Of a stretch of DNA of 64,000 nucleotides, positions 54,360 to 64,000 are shown piece after piece. Location: contig JACCGJ010018191.1 of NCBI GenBank assembly GCA_013407085.1, forward strand, positions 18,551-82,550, in the 5' to 3' direction. Below the pieces are notes generated by a model. It searched no databases and had not been told where the DNA came from. It saw only the letters and a list, made by a program, of their open reading frames with translations. The stretch comes from Atriophallophorus winterbourni (taxonomy: Eukaryota > Platyhelminthes > Trematoda > Plagiorchiida > Microphallidae). The position numbers were made by a program, and so were the translations under genes. How positions within the stretch are numbered: position 1 is the stretch's first letter; every line of letters begins with the position of its first letter.

Positions 54360-55590
54360 TTCGATATGATTTTGCTATCTTTTGACCGGATATATACATT
54401 GTGGTGTTGTGTGCGAGGTAGAATAATTATTTGTGTGCGGATGTTGTTAGATTAAAACTTTCGAAATAAAAATTAAGTGCACCTCGTTTTCATCTCATCG
54501 AAAACCAGCGATCAATATTACATTGCCTACACGAAATATGACTCGCCGCGCTAACTTGGACAAGGAAACACACACGACCGCACATAAACGCGCAACGATG
54601 ACCCACAAAGCCGTACGACAAAAAGTGTACCAAAGGTCTAACTGCGAAGGCAAGTGCTGTGACCTGTCTTGTCTGCTCAGGCAATATACACGCTTTGTTG
54701 CGATACGACCTTGACGAAGGAAGCGATAAGTGTAATCAAAGACGATTCTATCGCTGGAGTTTGCTATATCTGCTCCGATGCAGACAGAGTTCACGAGGCA
54801 TCTGTGACCCAGCAACTGTAGAAACAAGCAACCAGGGACTGATCTTTGGGACGCGAATTTTCACCCTTGAATCATGTTTAAAAAATCAAATGTAATCTCG
54901 ATTCCTTGCTAGAAACAAGTACGAAACCAGCGTCCTCTGAACTCAAACAAACCACAAATGACAGTTGCATTTTAAAGAATAACGCAGCTGTTTCTGACCA
55001 AATGAGATGGAGAAAAGTGGACGGAAGGGATAGAGAATGGGTAATCACGAAGCATAGTGCTGGAGAATGTCGAAATTTGAGTTTTCAGACAGCAATCAAT
55101 AATTTGGTTGATTGTAATAGCCAAGCGCAACAACAGAGTAATATGTAGCTAGATTAATTCTGATTTTCTTCAAAAAACATCGCTGCGAGAAAGATAGTTT
55201 TAAGATGAATTTTTACTGCATGCCATATATCATCAATAGACGGGTGTGACGCAAAAATGATAGATGCCAAGGCAACTTCCGCGCTGCCTGAATAGTTTTG
55301 CATAAGTTTTTGTATAGTTGAATAGCCAAACTCACCGGGCACAGTGTTTTGTTTGTGTTTTCTTTGCTCTCACTACATGGGCGATGTTTTTATTGTCATT
55401 GCTATCACAGAAAATCAAAAAGGTCATCAGTTCATTTCATGAAATTGTTTTGCATTATTTGGTTTATACATCGATCCTGCTAAGTGTGATTTGGGTGTTG
55501 TTAACCTCTGTCTATTGAAGTCAATCATCAAAACAACAGGTTCAACAATCAAGACTAATTGTAAATAAGCGAAAAGCTGTGAAATGCCAT
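54360..55590. other. Intergenic, nothing recognised
   Basis: Several overlapping short ORFs with Arg/Cys-rich translations occur on both strands at 54490-54830. They lack domain resemblance and overlap one another, so none is called. Confidence 0.4.
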
Positions 55591-55597
55591 ATGATAT

Positions 55598-55998
55598 ACC
55601 AAAGTAATGTGTTGTTCACATCTCCCACACTTACACACCACTACCGGTTTCTGGTTATTTGCCGTCATCCGGTGCAGACAGTAAGATTAGGTTCAGTGAG
55701 CCTTGAAACAATGGATAAGTGGTAAACAAAGTTATACTTGCATGCCACTACTCTATAGGATACTTACAAAGAACCAAAATGTTCAAAAACGGAAACACAA
55801 AGTGATTCTTCATCAAGCACTCATGGCGTTTATAAACGACTAATATATGTTGGTGCTTACATCCGTATCCCATACACACCCATAACGGTTTCTGGCTGCA
55901 GATAGTAAGATTGGGTTCAGTGAGCATTGAAACAGCGGATAAGTGGTAAACAAACTTATACTTGAATGCCACTGTTAAATAGGGTTCGTACGATGAAC
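55598..55998 (-). repeat. Tandem pair of H-family units, subfamily B
   Basis: On the minus strand 'agtggcattcaagtataagtttgtttaccacttatccg' near 55975 and 'agtggcatgcaagtataactttgtttaccacttatcca' near 55747 mark two units about 228 bp apart. The first unit has lost CTGATGACGGCAAA from its core. The second keeps GAAACCGGTA (complement of 55642-55651) but has CGGATGA in place of CTGATGA. Tandem head-to-tail units are the form expected of retrozyme-type elements. Confidence 0.78.
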
Positions 55999-56360
55999 CA
56001 GCGTTGCGCACCATTTGTAACAACGTTTCATTGTGGGCATCGGAAGAGTTGTGCGAGCGGTAGATCACACCAAGTATACAGTTCTCTCCAGTTTCCAAGC
56101 GAAGGCTACACCACATGGTGTCCTCTAGCTCAAACCTTGTGTCAGGTACAGCTGTGCATTGAAGACGTTCGTTATAATACAAAGCAACTCCACCACCTGA
56201 TCTTGAACGGTCTCGTCGAAGTAGGATCATGTTGGGAAGTGCCAGCTCGCAATCGCTCACCTGATCGTAAAACCATGTTTCGGTAACCGCAATGATGGCA
56301 GCAGAAAACTGAGTGTTAAAGTGGGATAATTCGGCGATTTTGTTCCGCAAGCACTGTGCA
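55999..56360 (-). mobile_element. CR1-like LINE ORF2 start: endonuclease domain (truncated)
   Basis: The minus strand encodes NTQFSAAIIAVTETWFYDQV (the conserved TETW of apurinic-type endonucleases, with the catalytic Glu), LLRRDRSRSGGGVALYYNE, DTMWCSLRLETGENCILGVI and YRSHN. The frame runs into the H-family repeat at about 55998, so the catalytic GDFN and SDH motifs are missing. It belongs to the same element as the ORF1 upstream. Confidence 0.85.
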
Positions 56361-56403
56361 TTTATGTATAGGCATTTAAAGGTGGTTTTCGTGTGTAGCG
56401 AGC

Positions 56404-57378
56404 CTATGCGGATGATGTTTGTGTGTCCGACCCCCTGAGAGCCGGACCATGATGTACTCGGTCCGAATTGGTTTGAGCCGGACCCACTACGTTTTTTGAT
56501 GTATTGATTGCTTCCGTTTCGGTGGGAACGCTGTCGTCTACCGCCCCCAGCCGCGAGTGTGTCTCAGTCATTGGTTTGGGTGGGCTAAGTCTAACATCCT
56601 TGGGTAGTGTTCGTTTCTTTTTTGTCCATTCCGACCTTACTATTTCAGCCATAGCGCTGGTCAAGAACGTAATCTTCAGAGGTTTCGGTCCATCCCCCTT
56701 GTATTTTGGCGAAAAAGGAACTCGAAAAGTGTCCACAACAACGGCATTAGAAATATCGAGAGAACACGCAATGTAGCGCCATTGTTTGACGTCGTGCTCT
56801 ACCGTTTCCTGATTCGATGCTTTAGAAGTATTTTCTGGTACACCAAGTAGAACTATACTTCGCGATACCATTTGTTCCCTGTCGTTCAAGCTGCCCTTCC
56901 TTTCCCACCATGGTACATCGGGATATATGCGGCAGTTGGAGTCGGAATCTGACTTGAGTAGGTATGCATTCAGCAATACGTTCTCGATATCAGCCTCGCA
57001 TTTTAGTGTTACCTTGAGCAAGCGAGGTTGACCAATATGAGGTGAAGATGAATGGCGGGTTAGACGAGTCACCTTTTCTGCGTTTACATGTTCAATTTTC
57101 ATTAGGTGACAAAGTTCAGACCATTTATCGACATCATGTTTCTGTTTGCTATCAAACAGGCTTTCTTGGGACTCGCTGACATTCGTACATATCACGTTCA
57201 GCCTGTATGGGGTGTTCTTTTTGCGTATCGGAAAGTCAGGCGTTTTAGAATTAAAAACCTTTGTGGCTTGACTTTGTGAGTCGGGTACAGCAGTTTTGGA
57301 GTGTACAGCTGAGGTCGACCGTAACAGCATATCTCTGTAAGAATTTCCTACTTCTGTGGTCGTTTTAGCTGATTCCAA
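56404..57378 (-). mobile_element. CR1-like LINE ORF1, duplicated nucleic-acid-binding module
   Basis: A 324-residue open frame on the minus strand. Residues about 75-165 and 180-275 are two versions of one module: KHDVDKWSELCHLMKI with RLLKVTLKCEADIENVLL, and then HDVKQWRYIACSLDI with KPLKITFLTSAMAEIV. Each has H-D-V-x2-W and a G-x(1-4)-P-x-x-L-K/L block. This matches ORF1 proteins of CR1-like LINEs. The frame is intact, unlike most LINE sequence here. ORF2 follows 50 bp downstream on the same strand. Confidence 0.82.
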
Positions 57379-57379
57379 A

Positions 57380-57830
57380 ACGGGAATAACCCTGCTTTTT
57401 TCTTTTTTGGCTCACGAATAGCCTTAGTCTTAGATTCCTTCAATGGTGGTTCCGAAATCGATGTATTTATATAATGGTTTACATCAGTGATCACTTGCGT
57501 ACTTACATGATTTACCAACATTTCTTCCACACGTCGAAGGCCCAACTCCAAACCGGCAATTCTATTTTCTATTTTCTATCCAAAAGTATCGTTATAGTGC
57601 AATGATTTAGCTCTGTAACGAACACAGACATAGCATGCACCTGGAACCATTTCATTATTCAATAATGCTATCGAGTCAGGGGCTAAAGTACGGTCGCATT
57701 TACCATGGATTTTACCCATACACAGAATACACGTTATTACTTTACGCGCCATGGGGTTCGCATAGGGTTCGTACAACGAACCTCGAGCGCTGGAAATTCG
57801 TAGTTCGTTGTACAAACCTTGTTAAACAGT
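57380..57830 (-). mobile_element. CR1-like LINE, 5' part of ORF1 with PHD-like zinc finger (frameshifted)
   Basis: Two minus-strand frames (57815-57576 and 57551-57348) hold ITCILCMGKIHGKCDRT and MVPGACYVCVRYRAK, a C-x2-C / H-x2-C / C-x2-C pattern as in the PHD-like finger of CR1-like ORF1, and then ELGLRRVEEMLVNHVSTQV. A frame change near 57560 separates them and another near 57380 precedes the long frame. Confidence 0.72.
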
Positions 57831-58254
57831 GGCTTCATGGTCTAAGTTTGTTTATCATAGGATATACTTACAAAAATTCTAAAAATCTTATTTCATATTT
57901 CTATCCAAGCGGTTCGAAGGAGGAATAATAATAATAATGAAATTGGCCTGAGAAAAGATTGGAGGAAAAGGTATGTTTGAGTTGATTGTTTTTCAAGTGT
58001 GTATATATACTACGAGAGCGCTGAGAGTCTAAGTACATTACAACCAACACAGTATTATTCAACAGGAAATTTCGTAACTTTCTCTTTTTAAAACGCTTCA
58101 CTTGGTGATGACACAAATGCTGTTCCTTGTTCCTTGATGGAATATGAAACACGAACTCAAGTTCTATATTCAAAAATCATTTTTTACCTATTTATTTATA
58201 TATTTTCGAATGATTTAATTGTTCAATCTACTTAGTACAGCAAACAATAACAGG

Positions 58255-58880
58255 TAAAAATGGTAAAACTCACGGAAGTAAACGGAGCACTATCCCAAAT
58301 ATTCAAAACGAGTGCCACCTTACTAGGAGACCGACCTAAGCACGATAAAGAAGAATGGAGAAGTTTGTGCAGCAGCATGGACTTGGAGCCAGTTGAACTA
58401 TTATCATTGATACGACTGAATCGTAAACCTAATTTCTCAAATCTGGACAAGCCAAGACTGTTTAAAATCACGGACCACACTGAAATGGATATAGAAAACA
58501 TCTTACTATCCGCTTTTCTCCTGCATAGGGAGCGTTCGGAGAATACTTTTAGGATCTTGGCCAATGTACCCTGGTGGGAAAGGGCCCGAAACGCCCACCA
58601 ATAAGCCAAAAAGAAGCAGAGGGGTGATCGAAGTTTAATCCTTTTTCGAATCCGAGAAGCTAATGAAACAACTGATAAAGCAGTGCAGCGCAAACATGAT
58701 CAGCTACAATGGAGATTCCTCAGTGATATACTTGGCTTATATGATGTAGCTGTGATGGACACGTTCCGTATATCCAAATCTACGAATTATATGGGCATCG
58801 GTCCCGAGCCCATTGAAATAACGTTTTTGCGTAAAGTTATGTTGAACACGGTGAAAAATCGTTTGTAAAATGGCCGCAGA
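58255..58880 (+). mobile_element. CR1-like LINE ORF1 copy 2 (frameshifted)
   Basis: Encodes KHDKEEWRSLCSSMDLEPVE, LDKPRLFKITDHTEMDIENI and LANVPWWER, then after a stop KHDQLQWRFLSDILGLYDVA and IGPEPIEITFLRKVMLNTVK. It repeats the two-module layout of the minus-strand ORF1 at 56404-57378 and is its diverged relative. Confidence 0.82.
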
Positions 58881-59149
58881 CTAATGCCATTTGGAATTAG
58901 ACTAAGCGCATCGAAACTTCATATTGGATAGATAGATGCACAACAAAGTCCAATAGAAACACCACCACGTAAGTAGTCGACGTGTCAGAAACAAATGCAG
59001 CCGACGATATAGATCACTGTATTACAACAGTAGAACCGCAAAACGATCAGACATCTTCGCAAGCAAATAACCTTCAAATGCTGACTCCGGAGGAGTCGGC
59101 CTAATAAATATTATGCACTCCGCCAGCCTCCTTTCCCACACCCAATCCT

Positions 59150-60080
59150 TGTTGAGAAAAACTAATACAAAATGCCTTTACACCAACGCACAATTCCTGG
59201 GAAACGAAATCGGTGAACTGCGTACAGCTTTTCTGAAATGTTCACCAGATATCATTGCCGTAACGGAAACGTGGCTATAGACTCACCAAACAAATAGTGA
59301 ACGAGAATTACCCTTGGAATGTCACTTATTCGCCATAACCATGAAACGAAAGAAGGAGGAGTAGCTTTGTATTATAGCGAAAACCTTCTGTACCGTGAGA
59401 TTACGGATCCCGACATCGTGTTACGGGATACACTCTGGTGCTCAGTTCAATTAACAAACGGCGAAGACTGTTTTGGGAGTAGTATATCGCCCACCAAAAG
59501 CACAGGAAACTTACAAGCTGGCCTTACTCGGAAGAATTAGCATGGTTATTTTCAGATTCACTTGTAGATTTTTAATTATGGGTGACTTCAATATACCGAA
59601 TCTGTAGAGAAGTACCATTCACCTAGAACACTCCCTCGAACGCGCATTCAGTGAGTTTTTGGACTCTATTCCTCTTTATAACCACGTTGCATGTAATACC
59701 CGATACCGCGGAACCAGTGTACCTTCTCTCTTGGATCTCGTTCTGACCAGCAATGAACACGACATTGATAACGTTGCTAACGAATGTCCACTGGGACTAA
59801 GTGATCACGTCGTCATCCAGTTTGACTGTCTGTTCGAAGCTATAAGAACAAATGATGCCCGTAAAACAGCCAGACGGATAAACATTATGGCTTTGAGTGA
59901 TGCTCTTAAAAACATGATTAACTACCAACCGAAAACCAGCAACGTACATGAGTTTTCGGCATGGCTAATATCTAATCTCAAGAATTCAATCGAAGTGAGC
60001 TTCGAATTTCTCATTAAGAACTCAAGGAGAAACCACGAATTTAAACTAAGAAGCCGATCTCGTAAGTGGTAAAATGTAAG
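59150..60080 (+). mobile_element. CR1-like LINE ORF2 endonuclease domain, copy 2 (decayed)
   Basis: Pieces in order are CLYTNAQFLGNEIGELRTAF, SPDIIAVTETWL, EGGVALYYSENLLYREI, DTLWCSVQLTNGEDC, GDFNIPNL (about 59580) and RYRGTSVPSLLDLVLTSNEH, with GLSDHVVIQFD carrying the terminal SDH catalytic motif. The interior has stops and a frameshift. It follows the ORF1 copy at 58255-58880 as part of one element. Confidence 0.85.
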
Positions 60081-60369
60081 AAACGTTGCTTCGCGACATC
60101 ATAGGCAAAACCCGTCATCAAAGACCTGGGAAACATTCCATTTACTGCGTTAAAAAGTAAACAAATTTGTTATCCAAGACAAGTTGTACTTCCAGACCTA
60201 AAACTAAGCGTGCCCAAGCTAATCCCGTCACTATGACCCTGAGAACCATCGCAGTCACAGTTTGATTGCAATCTTGTCACTGACGGTCAAAATGTTACTG
60301 AAAAAACAAAAAAGTTCCGACTCATCGCGAATCGGACCATTAGCTACGTTACACGATACTACATTGTGT

Positions 60370-60885
60370 ATGATAAATACGATCGAGTGCATATATACGA
60401 ATGCTCAGTGCTTAAGTAACAGTTTAGCTGAACTATGTGAGCTTTGCGACAGACTTTCACCCGATTTGGTTGTGGTTACAGAGATTTGGTTCCAGCGCTA
60501 CATGACTGATGTTGAGCTCTCGATTCAGAAAATGTTACTACTCCGTCGCGATCGCTTAAGAGCCGGTGGTGGAGTTGCAGTTTACTGTCATGAACGTTTA
60601 GCGCAGTGTAACGTAATCGATCATCCTGTCCTCAGCCTTCCTGATACGAGGTGTTTGGAGACGAATGTACGAATGGCATCATTTACCACTCGCTATCATC
60701 CGAAAGCTCATTTAATGATGAACTAATCTAATCATTGCAACACACCACAAGCTGCCAGACTACTCAATTGCTGGTCATGGGCGATTTTAATCTCCCGCAT
60801 CTGTTTTCAAGAAGTGAACACTCCCAGCATTCCTTTGAACATAAATTCAAAGAGGTTATCGAAATTGCTTCGCTGCGCAACCACG
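60370..60885 (+). mobile_element. Second CR1-like LINE endonuclease fragment
   Basis: Encodes IYTNAQCLSNSLAELCELCD, SPDLVVVTEIWFQRY, LLRRDRLRAGGGVAVYCHE and then VMGDFNLPHLFSRSEHSQHS. It is another copy, in the same orientation as the previous one, and is joined in frame at about 60885 to Gypsy-type sequence. Confidence 0.82.
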
Positions 60886-62350
60886 TGTTACAATATTCGT
60901 CTAAGTTCATCTCAAACATTGCAACAGTTTTTAATTCATTGCTTACTTTACTGAATGCTACAGCGTTCAAGTGGACTGCCGAAAATCAAAAGACACTTCG
61001 GCATCTTTTATCCATATGCAATCCAGTGCTGTACTTAAGACATTTACACCAAATTTGCGTTCTGTTTTAATCACAGATGCTTCTCCTGATGGAATTGGTG
61101 CTGTTTAGAGAAAAATGGTCATCCGGTATTGTGTATTTCACGTCGACTGAGTAAAGCGGATCAGAGTTATGCTCAGACTCGCAGAGAATCGTTTGCTTTT
61201 TACTGGGCTGTCATGTGCTTACACAAATATGTATTTGGTCCTGAATTCGCTATAGTAATCGATCATGAAACACTGACGTCCTCATTGGTCAAATCTACTG
61301 CAGCAATGGTTCAGAGATGAAGTATAGCTCTTGGTGCATATATTTACACCATTGAACATCGCAGTGCAGAACAAATTCCGCATGTAGATTTCTTAACCCT
61401 TAATGCTATGGCATATGAAACGACAGGCAGCACAGACTGCTTGTTGGGTCAAACGCTTTGTGTTTCTCTTTCAGATTTAAGATATGAAACAAAGAAATAT
61501 TTTTGTCCGATATTGGCTGCAGTTAAACGAGGTTGGTCAACATCCAAGAAAAGATTTTTAGCTTACTATCAGCGTCGTGATCGATTGGGTATGACACCCA
61601 AATGCCTATTGTGTATAAATGATCGCCTTGTTATTCCTCCTTCACTTCGCAAGAAACTTCTTGTTGATTTGCATTCCGAACTTTTCGGTATTGAAAAAAT
61701 GAAATCGTTGCCGCAGAACTACTTCTTAGTGCACGTCCTGTCAAAACAAATTATTTCGTCATCCATGAAAACGGACTCAATGGGCATTGGCTTGTGAAGC
61801 CTAGCAACGCATTCACATAGATAACTGTGGCCATTCCTAAAGAAATACTATTCTCTAGTAATAATCTATTCTATTAAAAATGTCCTGAAGTATTCCATAC
61901 TACTAAACCCAATTCTGATTTCACAATGCTTGCGTTACGAAACTTTTTCAGCTTTAAAGTTGTACCTAGAGCTGTTGTGAGTGATACTGGAAGCCATTTC
62001 CCTTCTTTACGTGTTACACAGTGGCTACATTTACTTGGTTGCCGACATTTGTTTATTGCACCCAGACATCCACAGTCGAATAGATTAGTCGAAAACTCTT
62101 GTTCCCCAAGTACATTTTACGAAATTGATCGTTGTATTGACAATTTCTAGCTTAAATATCGTGATAGTAAAAATTCAACCACTGGAAATACACCATCTAT
62201 GCTACTGAAATCTCGATCTTCGAGATCTAATTTGTTCGGAATGAGTACCGTCCAAGTCCTGGTTTTGTATTATACAAGATCAGAAGAACTATGGTGAAAA
62301 TACTTGATCTGGAAGATGGAACCTCGCACAAGCGTCATTCAGATCAAATC
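60886..62350 (+). mobile_element. Ty3/Gypsy-like pol fragment: RNase H and integrase (decayed)
   Basis: Order: YSSKFISNIATVFNSLLTLL and FKWTAENQKT (end of reverse transcriptase), TDASPDGIGAV, CISRRLSKADQSYAQTRRES and FAFYWAV (RNase H), an integrase zinc-binding stretch LLVDLHSELFGIEKMKSLP, then the integrase core FKVVPRAVVSDTGSHFPSLR with APRHPQSNRLVEN, and YRDSKNSTTGNTPSMLLKSR. Several stops and frameshifts break it. No LTRs or primer-binding site were seen on either side. Confidence 0.85.
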
Positions 62351-62639
62351 ATTTACCAGGATTCCGGTCACTTGCGTTCTGATATTGGTTGCGTTAGCAA
62401 CAATAACACAACACTTCTAGATTCTTCCGATAAATCCTAATCAAGTGAACCTGCCAGGCGATCGGAATGACTGAGGAATCAACATATTCAAGATTATAAA
62501 AATCCTGACACGATTGTGAACTTTGGCGGACGTTGTGATGTGATGAATTGTATTGTACTAAATTGAATGAAACTACCAACCAACGAATAGAAGTGAGAAT
62601 CAACCATACTGAGAATTCAAATTACATGGTATATATTAA

Positions 62640-64000
62640 TCTATATTAGGTAATGAATGAAGAATAAAGGAGAAGAGGCGACTGCAACAATTACAGAGGA
62701 ATCTCCCTTCTGGATGTTGTACGCAAATTGTTTGCTAAAGTCTTACAGATCCGGCTGCAAGTTTTTGCTGATAGAATTTACTCCGAATCTCAATGTGGCT
62801 TCCGCAAGGGAAGATCAACCGTTCACATGATCTTCTCCCTGAGACAACTTCAAGAAAAGTGTCGGGAACAGCGTATGACATTATACGCTGTTTTTATTGA
62901 TTTAACGAAGGCATTCCACTACGTCAGCAAGACGGGTCTTTCAAATGCTTGATTTTGATAGGCTGCCCCTCAAGACTGACTCGACCTCGTTATTCGTCAC
63001 TCAGGGCATGAAGGGCTCAGTCCATTTTAACGGTTTCAGCTCAGAAGTCGTTGAAATTCGCCGAGGCGTCAAACAAGGGTGTGTTCTGGCTCCCACGCTG
63101 TTCGTCATTTTCTTTGCTCTGTTTCTGAAGTACGCTTTCAGGACGAGAACAGAAGGTATTTACTTACGTACGCGAAATGATGGCAAGCTTTTCAACCTAA
63201 ACCGGTTGAGAGCACAAACCAAGGCACGAAATGTGCTAAGCCGTGACCTGCTGTTTGCCGACGATGCAGCCTTTATTGCTCACTCCCAGGAGCACCTTCA
63301 GTCTCTAATGGACTGTTTTTCGTCGGCATGCAAAGACTTTGGTCTAACAATCAGCATGAGCAAGACCAAAGTCCTTAGCCAAGGGACTGTATCGCCTCCC
63401 ATCATAACTGTTGGAAACTGTCAGCTTGACTCAGTACATCAGTTCACATACCTTGTTTTTTTTCTTGTGTTCAACCATTGCGGATAACCTCTCGCTCGAC
63501 ACGGAGATGATAAGCGAATTGGCAGAGCAGCTGTCATTCTGTCCCGTTTGAACTCTCGTGTTTGGGGTAACCGCAAGCTGACTGTAAAGACGAAAATGAT
63601 GGTGTACAGCGCGTGCGTACTGAACGCTTTACTGTACGGCAGTGAAACCTGGACCACCCACGCAAGACACGAAAGGAAGCTGAATGCTTTCCATCTACGA
63701 AGCATCCGTCGTATCTTGAACATATCGTGGATGGACAGAGTGACTAATGCTGAAGTGCTTTCAAAAGCTAATCTACAGAGCATGTTCACTCTATTGCGAC
63801 AGCGCCGCCTGCGCTGGCTCGGTCATGTCTATAGGATAGAAAATGGTCGTATTCTGAAAGATCTACTCTATGGTGAGTTGCAACTAGGAAGTCGACCATT
63901 GAGCAGACCGCACTTGCGGTACAAAGACGTTTGAAAAGAGATATGAAAGCACTTCGCATTGACCCGGCGAGTTGGGAAGTACTTGCTCTTGACCGCTCAC
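62640..64000 (+). mobile_element. RTE-like LINE reverse transcriptase, right edge cut by window
   Basis: Conserved motifs in order are GDCNNYRGISLLDVVRKLFA, SQCGFRKGRSTVHMIFSLRQ, FIDLTKAFHYVS (motif A; Asp present), RRGVKQGCVLAPTLFVIFF and LLFADDAAFIAHS (catalytic FADD). The SKTKVLSQG end follows, then after a frameshift near 63460 [20 protein letters not shown] to RYKDV. Short deletions and frame changes show it is not functional, but it is the only copy here with the catalytic core, so it is the parent type of the truncated RTE-like copies. It continues beyond 64000. Confidence 0.88.

Noticed and set aside
54490..54830. Arg/Cys-rich overlapping ORFs of 63-110 residues
   Set aside because: Four mutually overlapping frames on both strands with no conserved motif; none is preferred.
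1..64000. CRISPR arrays, bacterial operons, ribosome-binding sites or phage genes
   Set aside because: Spliced genes, microsatellites and LINE/Penelope/Gypsy elements show a eukaryotic nuclear genome; no regularly spaced repeats with unique spacers exist.

Overview
This window is animal nuclear DNA. It holds three supportable protein-coding genes embedded in decayed retrotransposons. The long repeat-filled introns, the CR1-like, RTE-like and Penelope-like elements and the small hammerhead-bearing repeats suggest an invertebrate. A parasitic flatworm (trematode) is my best guess, but that is inference and no marker in the window proves it.

Region 1 (1-27.9 kb, + strand) is the 3' portion of a WDR48/UAF1-like gene. 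Thirteen exons can be assembled by splice sites, phase and family similarity into 1,497 nt (498 codons plus stop), running from the last WD40 blades through the C-terminal UAF1 region to a stop at 27906. The 5' exons lie before the window. Two introns are exactly 78 bp; the rest reach 8.4 kb and carry LINE fragments, a Penelope-like GIY-YIG endonuclease ORF, a 17-copy unclassified short repeat (called R1 here) and microsatellites.

Region 2 (28-52.6 kb) is mostly intergenic. It contains a short RING-finger ORF resembling RNF8 (33948-34496, +) and many LINE pieces. Among these are a CR1-like copy split by an RTE-like copy (30.3-32.7 kb) and a twin-primed, inverted RTE-like insertion with an 11-bp target-site duplication (39.8-40.3 kb). 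A small repeat of about 230 bp whose core matches a hammerhead ribozyme also occurs here.

Region 3 (52.6-54 kb, - strand) is an intact single-exon gene for a 418-residue protein with six C2H2 zinc fingers.

Region 4 (54-64 kb) is a retroelement graveyard. A tandem pair of the hammerhead-type repeat abuts a minus-strand CR1-like ORF1/endonuclease block. A second CR1-like block runs on the plus strand. An in-frame junction joins a LINE endonuclease to a decayed Ty3/Gypsy pol, and an RTE-like reverse transcriptase runs off the right edge.

The three genes show no operon-like relation. The most notable item is the hammerhead-type repeat family: conserved CTGATGA, GAAA and ACCGGT elements, two subfamilies, a tandem unit of about 230 bp, and a Penelope-like endonuclease in the same window. 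It matches the architecture described for animal hammerhead retroelements (retrozymes and Penelope-like elements).
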